DNA from: Neckera pumila
Lineage: Eukaryota; Streptophyta; Bryopsida; Hypnales; Neckeraceae
Assembly (NCBI GenBank): GCA_963969595.1
Contig: OZ018416.1
Span: forward strand, 16,074,065 to 16,138,064
DNA length: 64,000 nucleotides
Direction: 5' to 3'
Below, one piece after another: positions 33,313 to 46,129 of the stretch (position 1 is the stretch's first letter; the number at the start of each line of letters is the position of its first letter). Both the position numbers and the translations under genes were made by a program. The notes below the pieces were generated by a model. That model did no database searches and was not told the origin of the DNA. It saw nothing but the letters and a program-made list of their open reading frames with translations.

Positions 33313-35593
33313 CATGCACTAAAAACACACGAAGAATTTGGATAAAAAATTACAATTTTACATCTCCAATAGGCAATTTAAAATCATCTAAAAGCCACTT
33401 GGTGGCTATATAGGCCATTAATAGTTAAATCCAAAATGTCAAGACTCTAACCAAGGAGTTGTAAGTCAATTTTAATCAAAAAATTATCATTCTACTTAGG
33501 TTGATTTGTGAAACAAATGCACACCTCTGAAAAATATGTGCTCCTCTTGAAATTGGCCCCAAGATATTTAGATTCAAAATCAAGGAGGTAATAGGCTTGT
33601 CTACCTTAGCTCAATGATCTTAATTTCTTCCTCTTTCCCCCAATCACTCATCTCTTTCAAAGTACCTTGCAGGAATAGAAATTCTGAAATTCTTCAATGA
33701 TATAAATGAAATCCTAGAAACCTAGAGACATAATGCCAATTTCCCATTTTGAATCAGTATACATTAAAAGTGTGTTCATTAATGGTCTCATGTTACAACT
33801 TTCCAAGCAACAAGTTATTCAAAAACTACTTACCCGTACTAGAGGATAGACTCTATACTACGGAGTATTGCTCTTCTGAATAGAGAGGTTTGAATTGTGT
33901 GAACTGCATGAAGATGGGCTTACATGCATCATTACAATGTTAATGTGGATGTAAATTAAATTAGCATTTGCTTGTCTTATGTAATTATACATGTACATTT
34001 AGGTCTATCCAAAGTTGGGGAGATGTGCAACAGACATTTTATGGTGATTTTTAAGTTCAAAGCAGAGGTTTGCAATTTTTATGCATGTATGGCCAATATC
34101 TATGCAAGTTTGGGAGACAGAAGTTTTGTGGTGCTTTTTTAGGCAGTATTTGGTACACCCGTTTGCTCTCATATCAAATTAGAGAGAATGGATTCGGATG
34201 AGCATAGAGATCAATTAAGGCTTTCCATACACAAAACATGTATTGTAGCTAAGTCCCATCCTGTCAAGGTGTCCGTAATCCACCTACACCGCCACCTCGA
34301 ATTATTTTCATTTCAAGGCAGGAGAAAGGGAAGTGCATCAAATCTCATGAGAGGCACTGCATACACGAGATTCCGAACACAAGATCTGAACACATAATTA
34401 TACTGCAGTTCTAATATTTGAATGGGGACACAAAACTTAGAAAATGCTCTTGGGAAGTTGGAATCTGTCTGCATATTCGTCATGCACGTTCGAAAGGAAC
34501 TGCCGAACAATTCAGCGAATGGAAAAAATATTTTCGTACTCAAACTTTTGACAGTGCGTTCATATCGCGCAGATTACCAACCTACAAACATCGTCTTTGA
34601 TACGGGAAAAATGGCAGGAGGCGACAATGCGCTTTGCTCAACAGCAAAGGCCCAATATTACCTTTGTCAGGATCCTTACAAGTTCAATAAACTCGGAATA
34701 ACTTTATACAAAATATCCAGTGGGAAATGCATAATTGAGATCTGTGCAACACTTGCAAAGGAATCCCCCAGTCCGTCTGTCAGACAAGGTAACAACATCA
34801 GAGAACTCCCGGAGACCTCAAATCTGCTCAGCAAAGCCCGCTTCAATTCACCCAACAAAACATCAGATGCTCTACTCCACCACAACTTCAGTGAGCAGCA
34901 TCCCAACCTTTCAGATAACCCATTGCAACTAAAATAATGCCCAATAAAACGCCGCTGGTCCGAAGACGGGGAAATCGGACAAAACAACTCACAACGACAA
35001 TCCTGCTCTACGAAACGGTTACCCGTAGGCTCCACAGCAAAAAAATCCTGATGAACACTGTCCAATCGACCTGCGAGCGCGGCATTCCAGTGCCGACGGC
35101 ATGGCAGTCACCGTCGATATGACACTTAAACCAAACACATTCGATAACGCACGAACTTTCAAAAATACCCACGCATCCAATCCCACAAGGGAGTCTCAGA
35201 AAAAAAGGAGCAAGCCTGGCAAAAGCAAAACAACACCCCAAGAACGTCACATTCACACCATCACAACAATAGCTCCAGCATTTAGCACTTGAAGCGCCCA
35301 CTGCGAGAGAGGTTTCTCTCCCCAGTATCCAGTATCAAAGTATCAAAGACATTCAAAAATGTTCGGACACCGTTCTCGACCATAACACAATACCTCACGG
35401 TTAGCACGCTACTCACCACAATGCTAACCAAATCGTCTCCCGACATCTGAACACAATTCTTGCTCAGACGTGTCTCAAAAAGTGGTCGTCAAAATTCCGC
35501 GGACCGAATCGCTCAAAATATGCGTTCGGTCACTTCCCAACGTGTCCGACCAGTCACCAGTCACAATCAAATGAATATACCCATGTTCCAGAA
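33313..35593. other. Intergenic, no gene recognised
   Basis: AT-rich to about 34.1 kb, then more balanced. Overlapping frames on both strands at 34422-34937 and 34676-35065 have no recognisable domain. The right end lies downstream of METE copy A and may include its 3' UTR. Confidence 0.45.
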
Positions 35594-35822
35594 TATGAAT
35601 CAGCAATACAGAAACTACGATATGGGGTGGCGATCCCCGCACACCCAGAACACGTTCATGCACGTGCTAACCACAACAAAAATCACATCTGAACACCGTA
35701 TTGAAATCGTATAAGAGGAAGGAGACGCCCGACTACTGAAGTCGATGGAGACCCGGGACGCCCTCTCCGCTCCGCCTAAAAGGGAAACGTATAAAATCAA
35801 TTCTCCAAGTCCAACCAGTCGC

Positions 35823-38786
35823 CTACTTGGCCAGCTCCGCGCGCAGTTGCTTGGCGGCGTTCACCATGTTCGTCAGAGCAGGAACCACCTCGCCGTACTT
35901 CCTCGTCTTCAGACCGCAGTCGGGGTTGATCCACAGAACCTTCGACTCCAACACCGCCAACATCTGAAGAAAGGTGCCATACACACACGTCAGCACACAT
36001 TGGCACAAAAAACAGGACGTGGCCCAGTACCACCACACACACAAAGACCACATCGGCCGAACCAGGAGGTGGCCAAGGGCAACGAAAGCAGATCACGACG
36101 ACCCGCGCACCAAATGACAACTCGGAAACGCAAAATGGAGCAACGCGACTGAAGGACACAACTGAGAAAGTCCCAAGAGGTGACCTTGCGGGCGCGGTCG
36201 GCCATCTCCTCCGTGGGCGGGATGCGGGGGGAGTGGATGTCGTACACGCCGGGACCGATGCCCGCGCCGTAGTGCACGCCCTCGCGGAACACAGAAAGAA
36301 GCTTCTCGTCCGAGCGAGAGTTCTCGATCGTGATCACGTCCGCGTCCATGTCGATGATGCTGTGGATGATGTCGTTGAAGTTCGAGTAGCACATGTGCGT
36401 GTGGATCTGAGTCGTGTCCTTCACGCCGCAAGTCGTGGTGCGGAAACCGTGCACCGCCCAGTGAAGGTAGTCCGCGTGCTCCGACTTGCGCAAAGGCAGA
36501 CCCTCGCGCAGCGCAGCCTCGTCCATCTGGATCACAGTGATCCCCGCACGCTCCAGGTCCTCCACCTCGTCCTTCAGCGCCAGCGCGATCTGGTAGCAAG
36601 TCTCCGAACGGGCCTGGTCGTTCCTCACGAAAGACCAGTTCAGGCAAGTCACGGGACCCGTCAACATACCCTTCATCGGACGCTTCGTCACGCTCTGCGC
36701 GTAAGTCGACCAGTACACGGTCATCGCCTTCGGACGGCTCACGTCGCCGAAGATGATCGGGGGCTTCACGCAACGAGAACCGTAAGACTGCACCCAACCG
36801 TTCGCAGAAAAGCAGAAACCGTCCAGCTGCTCGCCGAAGTACTCCACCATGTCGTTACGCTCCGGCTCGCCGTGCACCAGCACGTCGATGTCCAGCTCCT
36901 CCTGCAGCTTCACCACGCTGTCGATCTCGGCCTTGATCGCCTTGTCGTAGTCCGCCTCCGAGATCTTCTTGCTCTTCACCTCGCGACGAACGCGACGAAG
37001 CTCAGGAGTCTGGGGGAACGAACCGATCGTCGTCGTAGGCAAAATCGGAAGGTTCAGGTGCTTCTGCTGCTCCTCCAAACGGGTCGACACCGGCGTCGCG
37101 CGACGGTGCTCAGACCCGGCCAGAGCCGCGGCCGCGGCCTTCACAGCCTGGTTGTGCACGCGAGGAGAGTTCTTGCGGGAAGCCTGAGCCGAAGCGTTCG
37201 CAGAGAAAAAGGACTCGTCCTTCTGGCCGCCCAAAGCCTGCGCGATCGCCACCACCTCGTGCAACTTCTGCGCAGCGAAAGCCAGCCAAGACTTCAGCTC
37301 CGCGTCCAACTTCGTCTCGTTCTTCAGGTCCACGGCCGAGTGCAGCAGAGAGCAAGACGTGGACACCACCACGTTCTCCTTGCCCAGCTGCGACTGGAGA
37401 CCCTCCACCACGGACACGGAAGACGACAAGTCGTTCGCCCAGATGTTGCGACCGTCCACCACGCCAGCGAACAGAGTCTTGCCGGCAGGCAGACCGTGCT
37501 CCTTGATCAGGCCCAATGTCTTCGAACCACGCACCAGGTCCACGCCGAATCCAGCGATCGGCAAACCGCTCAAAAGCCTGCCATTACGCAACGACAAACG
37601 CATTCAACCAAACGACGCACTCGCAGACCGACTGAACACGACCACCACATTGCCAAAGGCACTCACGGATCCACTCCCACAACAAACCCTCACCAAGAAA
37701 AAAAACAAACGCTTACTTGTACGCCTCCGCGGGCAAGTCCGTGAAGTACGTCTCCACCAACAGCTTCACGCCCGACACCTCCCCCAGAGCGGCGTAAGCC
37801 GTCTTGAACGCCTCGTACTGAGACGCTTCCAAGTCCATCACCAGCTTCGGCTCGTCCAGCTGGATCCACGACGCACCGGCTTCCTTCAACCCAGTGATCA
37901 CGGCCCTGCCAAAAAAATCCACAAACCATCAGACCATCGAGCCTCTCACCGGGGACAACACTCAAAACCAACCTTCACTGCAGTGGACGCCACAAAACTC
38001 ACTTGTAGATGGGCAGGATCGCATCCAGAAGGGACAAGGTGTTGAACGACTTCGGGGCGGTCTTGTCACCCTTCGACAGAAGCAAGTACGTCACCGGACC
38101 CACCAGCACGGGGACGGTATCCACGCCGAGCTGCAACACGCACACAAGGTCAGCACACCATCAGACACACTCTTCAAGTCGAGGCCGAAATAAAACAATG
38201 AAACGGTCTACCGACAATGCAGGACACCTACCGCCTTCGCTTCCTTGTACTCGCTCACGGCCTTGCGGGAAGAGTACACGAACTTCGTCTCAGGGCTCAA
38301 CTCGGGCACGATGTAGTGGCTGCACGCACAGACCAAACAAAAACACCAAAACGTCAGACAACTTCTCGACGGTCCACGCAGATCCACACACACAGAAAAC
38401 GACTCCAAATCACCACCCGAGACCAGGACCACTTACTAGTTGGTGTCGAACCACTTGGTCATCTCCATGGCGGGCTTCGTCTTGTTGCCGCGGGCCATCG
38501 AGAAGTACACATCGTGACCGATCTCTCCGCCGGTCCACTCGTAGCGGGAAGGCACCGCACCCACCATCGCCGTCGTGTCCAACACCTGGTCGTAGTACGA
38601 AAACGTGTTGCTGGGGATCAAGCTCACTCCCGCCTCCGACATCTGCTTCCAGATCGACGCACGAAGATCCTGCGCCACCTTCTCCAAATCGGCCGCCTGG
38701 GTCTTGCCATCCCACATCGACTCCAGAGCGAACTTCAGCTCCCTCTTCGGGCCCATGCGCGGGTAGCCGACCACGTGGGAAGCCAT
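35823..38786 (-). CDS. METE: Methionine synthase, cobalamin-independent, copy A
   Basis: It moves a methyl group from 5-methyltetrahydropteroyl-triglutamate to homocysteine, the last step of methionine synthesis and the methyl supply for AdoMet. Six coding exons (minus): 38437-38786, 38232-38319, 38003-38130, 37717-37905, 36185-37577, 35823-35963; 762 aa, close to the 765 usual in plants. The N-terminal barrel starts [18 protein letters not shown] and the C-terminal barrel carries [17 protein letters not shown]. Zinc ligands are His646 and Cys648 ([10 protein letters not shown]), Glu670 (ITIENSRS) and Cys732 ([12 protein letters not shown]). There is no transit peptide, so it is probably cytosolic. 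ATG was chosen because the upstream in-frame codon is GTG and plant proteins start here. GC-rich third positions give long antisense frames that are not genes. Identical to copy B as translated. Confidence 0.95.
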
Positions 38787-38814
38787 CACGATCGCTGCTG
38801 CTTACGAACGGGGT

Positions 38815-39592
38815 CTGCACGACAACGGAAAGAAAAGATTCGTCAATCACAATGCAGCTGCACAACACAATGCCTGTAGAACACAATGCAGCTGCGCAAA
38901 CTCGACCACCACAGGCTCCAATCTCCCCTGAGGAACAGCAAGATCCATTCAACGAATCCCCCCAACTCAACCCAATGCCTCCCCGAGCGACTCCCCTACA
39001 GGGACAGAGAGCATGCCGCCTCCCGACACACGAGGCCACACGGCTGGCGCACATGAAATCTCCCATCAAGGAATCGAGAAACGAAGAACATATATCGTCC
39101 TTGTCGACAGGCAGCACTCTTACAATAGACCATCTCGTCGCTATTCCCTGTCTCTTATCCTAAACGCGGATCCCGATCTGACCCCAAAGAAGATCCCGTT
39201 CCATCCACGCCTCGATCCACGCGGCCGTACGGACACCACGAAACAGAAAACCCCACATTCCACTCTTAAGGAAATGGCAGAAAAAACCGCATATGCTCTC
39301 CTCCATACCCAAATCTCATAAATAACCGGCCACGAGAAAATTTCGGACCAATACTCCCCACTTCCCCAACCTCCGGCGCCAGTCCGTTCCAGCAGCGCAG
39401 CACCCCAACCCCCCAGATCTAAAACCCCAAAGCACGCACCGACACCGAAAAGAGACCCCAAAACCCCAAAGCAAGCAAATGGCACCCAACCCTGCACTGC
39501 GCATCCCGCAGCGACCAGCAGCACCAGCAGCATAAAAACCAACAAATCGACAAACAGACGAAGCAGATAGGGGGCAACGTGGGGTCCCTTAC
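38815..39592 (-). other. Leader intron of METE copy A
   Basis: A 778-bp intron in the 5' UTR: donor CCCCAG|GTAAGG (minus) at 39592 and acceptor TCGTGCAG at 38815, 28 bp before the ATG. Leader introns often raise expression in plant housekeeping genes. Confidence 0.7.
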
Positions 39593-40421
39593 CTGGGGAG
39601 AGGGACAGAGGAGACGAAAGGGGATCTGGAGCTCCGCAACAGAAACAGCCTGCCTGCTGAGCAAAGATACAAAGGCCCTGGGAGCAGAGCGAGGGTTCTT
39701 AAGCGCCCAGATCCCGCACGCCGCGTCAAGTTCAGTTACTATTTGCCCCGAACTTTTTAACTCACCACCACTCACTAATCCAGTTCTTACTTAAGCTCGT
39801 AGTTAACTTGATGGAATTACCTGCGCGATCTCTGGAGTTCCGTCTCCTGCTTGTTGCACGCGACCTGGGCACTCAGTGGGTTCAGTGCTTCAGGGCTGCC
39901 TCGTCGCAACAATAATGCAGCGATCATCATTCGGGAGCGCCCTCAAGTGCTCTGCGCAGTTTTATCTTCAACGAAAAGGAGCCCCAGGTGAAATGCCTGC
40001 CGTGCCTTCGGTTGGCAGATTCGGGGCATACCGGGATTCGTAGTTTACAGCATCATGGGGACCAACGATCCCAAAACTGACTAAATTTCGCTCGGTTTCT
40101 ACTTAATTTTTTCATGTCCTCCAAATGTAAATTCAAATTTTTTTTCCTAAAATGAACATTTGGCTAATAACCCTGAACCCACTTTGAGATCGCTGATGGG
40201 GACTCTAAAGGATGGTCACTGTAAAGGAATGTAAGATTGAAAAAATGGTTCCAAACAAGGTCCTTCAAATGTTGCGAAACTCAAAATCTAGGATACAAGG
40301 TCCTTGCAGTGGAATGGGGTCAGCTACCCTAGGAGCTTGTTGTTTCTGGGTTTCATCCTGGCCCACATACATGTAAATCTCACATAAGTACATATGTACT
40401 ATAGAACAGGTTGGCCATTGA
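39593..40421 (-). promoter_or_regulatory. METE copy A first leader exon and promoter
   Basis: The stretch beside the intron (about 39593-39700) is the likely untranslated first exon. A GCGCTTAAGAACCC sequence (near 39700, minus) is conserved as GCGTTAAGAACCC upstream of diverged copy C and may be TATA-like. The transcription start is unknown. Confidence 0.45.
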
Positions 40422-40526
40422 TCAAGAAGTGGACCCAAAAAAGTTTGAGTGTCTATGAAAGGTTAGGAAATTTTTTATAACCTTTTAGAAAATAGTAGAA
40501 GAAACTTTTGCTAGTCATTAGATGAT

Positions 40527-40807
40527 ATTTGGGGGTCGTGGAGGGCCGTTTTAGGCCTGTTCCCTGATCTGCCCAGATCCAGTGAACGCCGGTACAGGTG
40601 TGTCAGAATTTTTTTTTTCAAAAAAAAAAAAAAAAAAAAGTTTTTGACCAAAATATTATTTTAAGCAAATTTTTTTTTTTTTTTTTTTTTACAAAAAGTG
40701 ACGTGGCAGTCGCTCGACCACGTCAACCAGCTGCTACTGCTGCGTTCCCAGATTTCGGGAACGCAGCAGACAGTAGGGGAACTCAGAGCCTTCTAAGACC
40801 CCCGAAT
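40527..40807 (+). repeat. ACGT-core MITE, copy 2
   Basis: Ends ATTTGGGGGTC and inverted GACCCCCGAAT. It carries AGGGCCGTTTTAGGCCTGTT, long A and T runs, TGACGTGGCAGTCGCTCGACCACGTCA as a near palindrome, and a strong hairpin TGCTGCGTTCCC / GGGAACGCAGCA. It starts about 100 bp inside the METE arm boundary and is in inverted orientation to the copy at 43136. Confidence 0.6.
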
Positions 40808-40815
40808 CTCATATA

Positions 40816-41657
40816 ATGCCTAATTCAAGAGATAATTCTATGACACCACCTCATGTAGAATTTTCTACTTGGCAAATTTCTTGGAATACTGATGGAAATA
40901 GAAATCCCTATAGTTTTGAACATATAACACAACAAGATGAGTTAAAATCACCAGAACAACCCCTGGAAGAACGACCTTCAGATAAATTGTTGGAAGTTCC
41001 ACAACATCCTACTTTTTCACCTTCTATAGTTCATGAACCCAACACTATGGCACAACGCCCACAAAACCTTGTGCCATTACCACAATATGGGCTTTAAATA
41101 GGAACCAAACTGGATTACCATTTGGGACATTTCAAAGTAGTCTAAGCTGCTAATATGATATCGGAAGATACTTTCCTTCATACCTTTCTTGGTACATCAA
41201 TTGGATAAGCCCAGGATTGGTATCAAAGTCATGCCCCTTTTCAAACTAAGATGCTTTAAAAGAAGCCTTCCTGACCAGATTTAGGCCACTAGCATTCACT
41301 GAAAGCATCCAAGAGCAGTTTAGAACAATTGGAATGTCACCAGGGGAGAATGTGAAATCCTACTATGGGTGAATGGAATATCTAATGCAATGTTGGCATA
41401 ATTATGATATGTCTTATGCATATTTGACGAGAACTTTTGTGGGAGGATTGTACCTACCGGAATTTAAAATTTCCATAAAAGAAAAGAATCCCACAAATCT
41501 AAATATTGCCTTACAACATGCTAAAAGATATGAAGAAGCCCAAATTAGTGAAGATCAATTAGGAACAGCAAACCCTGCTTTTTATCCTAATCATGCTATC
41601 CAAACTAGAATATATCTAATTCCTCAAATGAAGAATTATCCAGTGCTCAGCACTTAA
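40816..41657 (+). pseudogene. Ty3/gypsy gag fragment (forward)
   Basis: The open frame 40816-41097 is Pro/Gln-rich. A broken stretch then reads FLGTSIG and AQDWYQSHAPFQTKM, and 41373-41657 gives MEYLMQCWHNYDMSYAYL to RYEEAQI. This is the classic gag core, a helical array with the dWyqs tract. Stops interrupt it. There is no RT or integrase nearby. Confidence 0.7.
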
Positions 41658-41829
41658 TATTGTAATACTGATTCAATTGTAACATTAAGTACTTTTGAAT
41701 TCTCCCAAGCTAATAGCATCATCCGAATCATCCAGATTTGCTAGAAGGGCATAATATTCACCTAATCCTAGGCTTTTATATGGTACTTTTTTTGCTACTT
41801 TTGAATTTGTTCCTCCTCATTACTATTGT

Positions 41830-43120
41830 TGTTACTACTAGATTGGTTTTCAGATGTAATATTTGAATCTTTGTCCTGAGTTTCACCTTGGTATATTGTG
41901 GGATAAAGAGATAGAATAATTTTATTCTTATCCTTGCCAATTGTTATAGCTCCTTTTTCCCAATCATCTTTAGCTTTAGCTAGGTATTACCAAGGTCTAC
42001 CCAGAAGAATTGGATAAGAAAAAATAGATTCAGAGAGTTTAAAGACTATATAATCCATTTTATAATCTATGCCACTAATCATGGTCACAATTTGTAGTAA
42101 CATTCCTAAGGGTTTAACTAGACTTTGATCAGCCATTCTTAGGATTATAGGAATGGGGATCATAGTTGCCAATCCTAATTCTTCTATGGTTTCAAAATTC
42201 ATTAGATTGGCACTTGACCCACTATCCACTTGCACTCCGTAAATTAAAGATCCATCAATCATGGCCTCTATTGTTTGTGCTCTAGGGTCAATGGTAATTT
42301 CATAAATTTCCAATGGCCTGACTTGTTTTCTTATTAAAGAGGAACTTAAGTCACTTCTACATTTAGGTGATATGGACAACAATTGCTTCATAATAATTTG
42401 AGGTTGTATTTTATCCAAATTTGCCAAAAAGGTTGTGTAGTTCAAGTCCCTCAGCTAGTTTCATTGCCCGTGGAACTTTACGTATTGATATAGTTGAACC
42501 ATTTTTATTCTTTATTAAATTTGGTTGATAAAAATTTGGTAAGATAGCATGCGTAATTGTGAGTAAAGCTTTTGAAGGTAAAATCACCTTTTGTGGTAAG
42601 GAAATAAGGTTTGGTCTTACTATTTGTGGTGGTTGTTCCGCAAATGGTATCCTTTTTTTTTATTAGGAATGCCATGATCTAATACTTGGAACTCCTCCCC
42701 ATATTTCTTATTGAGAAGATCTATTTGGACTTGCTCATTTTCATTATCGGAGTTTTATGTAAAAAGATTCTGATTAAGATTTATTTTTCTGGCTTGAATT
42801 GCTCTAGTGGTTGCAAAAACATTCTGAGGGTATAAATTTCCTTTAGTTATAATGTGTAATACATAATTAAAAGGTCTATGATCTTCTTGGTTTTGAAATT
42901 GAACTTGTTTATCCGTTACATAATCTCACTCAGATGGAAAACATGCCCTTGGAGGAGCAATACAATCTCCAAGCAAATGGTCTAATTTTCTGCACCTATA
43001 TAGTGGATCATATCCCTTTGGTTTTCTAGGATTAGGATATGAATTAACATAATGGCCTAGTTCTCCACATCAATAACAGACAAAAGTCTTTTCAGGTTGG
43101 GATGATCCATACCTTTGTAG
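41830..43120 (-). pseudogene. Ty3/gypsy gag end and protease fragment (reverse)
   Basis: Minus strand. A decayed zinc knuckle (CGELGHYVNSYP) and linker lead into an open 152-codon piece (41987-42445) with the retropepsin signature VQVDSGSSANLMNFETIEEL and the closing ILLGRPW. Text continuing to about 41830 resembles the post-protease linker (WEKGAITIGKDKNKI). It faces the forward gag fragment head-on, so the two cannot be one simple insertion. Confidence 0.75.
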
Positions 43121-43135
43121 GTGTCATTAGATGTT

Positions 43136-43378
43136 ATTTGAGGCCTTCAAGAGACTACAAGTTATCCTACGTTCCCAGACTGCGGAAGCGCAGGATAACT
43201 ATTAGCTGATGTGGCCGACACCGTGCCACATCATTTTTTTTTTTTTGCTTAAATGATATTTGGAAAGAATTTTTTTCTTCATTTTTTTTAATTTTTTTTT
43301 GATAGCATTATTGCTGGTTCAAAACAGGGGAACAGATTGTAGGAACAGGCCTGAAACGGCCCTTCGAAGGCCTCAAAT
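43136..43378 (-). repeat. ACGT-core MITE, copy 3
   Basis: Ends ATTTGAGGCCTTC and inverted GAAGGCCTCAAAT. It contains GATGTGGCCGACACCGTGCCACATC and a hairpin GTTATCC ... GGATAAC around a CGTTCCCAGA core that is also present in copy 2. Read on the minus strand its order matches copy 2. Confidence 0.6.
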
Positions 43379-44250
43379 CCCCTCTACATATTTTACCTTT
43401 TCAGAAACCTTCAAACTTCTACTATAGGATTTTGCACTAAAAAGGATATGACTTTCCACTCCACCAATTCTAGTCGGCCCTAGCTTAGATTTGCTAATTT
43501 GGATAATGTAAAGGAAAAAATGGAGTTAGTGATCCACCTCAACTTGGAGATCTCCAATCAGTTTGTCAAGGTTTGCTCTCAACGGTTTCCCGCCGTCTAT
43601 GGTGTTTTTGTTAAATTTGTTGTCCACTTGGTGTTGTTTATAAAGTTTGGTTTGGGTACAAGCCTTGTATTTTGATTAATTTTTCCTTCTAATTAACTAC
43701 TTTTCTTTCTCCTCTTCCCACTTCTTTTTCTCCTACACTATTCCTTTTATGGCCATTGATGGCTCTAGCTACCTTTACAACCTCCCCCCACTATTCCAGC
43801 TTTCTTACATTGGGATTCATGTACATTGGTCTGGTATGGCACAGAAAAGTACCATAGGTACGTCTTAGATTCATGGACAGTGTGAAATGCTATGTAGTTT
43901 TAGGCTTGACTTTCAATTCCTTGATAATGGTGACAGCATCAGCACTGCATTGACTTATGATGGTTTCCTTTGCTCTTCTAAAACGACGAGACTGAGAAGT
44001 TGTTTTATTAGTAATTGATTTTTTCTCATGATTGCCGGAAGTGTGTGTTACGAATGTCTTTGCAATTCTAGCGGAGAAGGTGACGATAAGGAAACAGAGG
44101 GCCACAGAGAACATCACTTGATGTAGAAGAAATGTAATGTAGTCTAATCAAGAGTGGAAACTCAGGTTTATTGCTTCTTTTGTTTGTGAAAGTTGAAAAT
44201 TATTGAACAGTGTTCAGTCGAAAAAGGGGACATTATGGAACTTCCTTTCT

Positions 44251-44437
44251 CACTAGTATTTAGGGACGCTTTACACCAAGAGGCCAGGCCAATTTCTTGT
44301 GTCAGAGACTCAAAATCCTCACCTGTGATTGGACAAAGGGTTGAGTTCTTCACTTGTGATTGGACAAAAGGCTGAAATTTGTGCAATCGGCCTCAAGGAG
44401 AATGGCCCGGCCTCTTGGTGTAAAGTGTCCCTTAGTG
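44251..44437. repeat. CACTA-ended MITE
   Basis: Left CACTAGTATTTAGGGACGCT then TTACACCAAGAGGCC; right GGCCTCTTGGTGTAA then AGTGTCCCTTAGTG. The arms pair except for an insertion in the left one. Two tandem copies of a roughly 30-bp unit (C(C/T)TGTGATTGGACAAA) lie inside. No convincing target duplication. Confidence 0.65.
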
Positions 44438-44820
44438 ACAACGTTGTTTGATTGTGTCTTTCATTGATTGAAGAGGATTTTGGTTCTTTGTACTGAATGG
44501 GAGGTATTAATTGCAGTAAGACGTGAGAACCTCCAAAAAAGAACTACAAGGAAGGCACACTGAAAAGTAGGCAGTACCCTTGCTATCCACCCAAGAAAAG
44601 TAGTGAAGGGGATAAGCTTTGCTAATCTTCAGTAGATTGAATGTTGCTAAAATGGTGGGTTATTTGCACATTCTTTGAATTGAATACATTATAATTTTAT
44701 TTTTTGCTTTTCGGAAGTCACTTTTGTATGAAGGCGTTCATAGTGAAAGCAGAGGCATGTCTTTGGAGTTGCAAACAACAAAAATGATGAAAGCCTGTCA
44801 GTTTATTTGCATCACTAGAA

Positions 44821-45420
44821 GAAAAATGTGTCTGCCACAACCGGCCATATGCAACTCATGTGCAACTAAGTGTCCTTTACAACTATCCTGCAACTATAAT
44901 TTTCTCTATTTGCACCAACTTTGACGTATACACTGTTGTAGTTGTAGAATGAAATGTTGGGTTATAGAACTATACGGAGTAGTCAATCAAAATGAACGTG
45001 AAGAATTCTACATCCATTATTTATTAGAGTTGTCAATGTGGACAACTCTACATTCTGTGGAGTCCACTTTGTCAAAGCTTAGTTGCATATTACCTAAATT
45101 TGATTACATGTTCACTAGAAAACAACTATAGCTCAACTAGGAAACAACAGGAGTTTGACTAGAAAACAACTACAATGGGAACTACAAATCAACTCAAAAA
45201 CAACTATAAAACAACTAGAATTCAACTAATCTTCAACTACAAAACAACTACAAGAAAACTACTCATGCAACTGAAAAAACCCTATAATACAACTAAAAAA
45301 TGACAAGATGGCAACTCAAAAATGACCACATGGTAACTAGAAAGCAACTACAAAATGATTGGAAAACTAGTACAACTTAGAAACAACTACTAAACAACAA
45401 AAATTTGACTACAAAACAAC
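44821..45420. repeat. Degenerate CAACTA-motif array
   Basis: AACAACTA, GCAACTA and CAACTAGAA variants recur every 10-20 bp, densest at 45115-45420. No fixed period. Complementary in motif to the array at 46560-46985. Confidence 0.5.
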
Positions 45421-46129
45421 TGTAGTTAGAGTTGGTAGTTGAATGTTGTGGAATTTGTTGTTTATCAATTAGAATTGAACAACCTTGTTTTGCTATATAT
45501 TGTTTTGTGGCTTCAAGTTTACCATCTGTTCTTCTGTTGCATGAGATGCAAAAGATGCAATGTATCATTTCCCTACATCAAGTTCATTTTGGTTCAAAAG
45601 CACACTTTAAAACACTAAATAATGGCAATCATATTTTATAATAAAATTTATTCACGAACTTCATTTTTAATTGCCTTTTTCTTTCATAAACGGTAGAAAG
45701 GTGCATACATTTGTATATGAATTCTTTTTGAAATAAGGGATAGTACAAAGACAATTTCAAACTTTAGAACAATAAAATAGTATTTGAGTTACAAAGGTCT
45801 CAATATCTTGAAGATGCTAAGAGATTGTATTCTACAAATAAATCTATGGATTTGATCAAAGATGGAATAGTTGGAAGAGGAGGCACATCCTTTGGAGCAA
45901 TCAAACTAGAAGCTTAAATAGTGATGTTGACAAACACATTTGATGTGTTCAAATCTATATGGAGCACAAGTTTTTTTATGTAATACTACTTTTCAACCTT
46001 CTTTCCTTGCATCATCAAGGAAAACAATAATTTTATAACATATTTTCAAATTCGCCATATACAATGAGGATGGACAAAATTTAAAGAAGATGCGAGAAAA
46101 ATCTCAAACTAAGAAAATGCTCTTTCCAA

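Larger units (their letters stand above)
35594..40421 (-). repeat. Inverted-repeat arm A (4.83 kb)
   Basis: Position x here pairs with position 89445-x in arm B. The inner boundary is sharp: 40421 still matches 49024, and 40422 and 40423 do not. The outer edge is set only by the N gap after arm B, so the true arm may be longer. It holds a complete METE gene, its leader intron and about 0.6 kb of upstream DNA. No difference from arm B was found in the parts compared. Confidence 0.9.

Noticed and set aside
34422..35065. Overlapping 171- and 129-codon frames downstream of METE copy A
   Set aside because: No recognisable domain on either strand and no splice partners; listed as intergenic.
35990..37603. 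Reading the long METE exon 5 frame as a complete gene
   Set aside because: It starts inside intron 4 and runs into intron 5; conserved exon joins give the 762-aa protein instead.
36233..37744. 503-codon ORF opposite METE exon 5 (mirrored at 51701-53212)
   Set aside because: Arg/His/Val-rich antisense frame produced by GC-rich third positions of METE; no domain, and the METE frame explains the sequence.
38009..39163. 384- and 220-codon ORFs and similar frames over METE introns and exons
   Set aside because: Low-complexity Ser/Pro/Arg/Thr frames crossing known splice sites, antisense to a conserved gene.
45115..45420. CRISPR-like array of short motifs
   Set aside because: Motifs are degenerate with irregular spacing in a eukaryotic genome; not a CRISPR.
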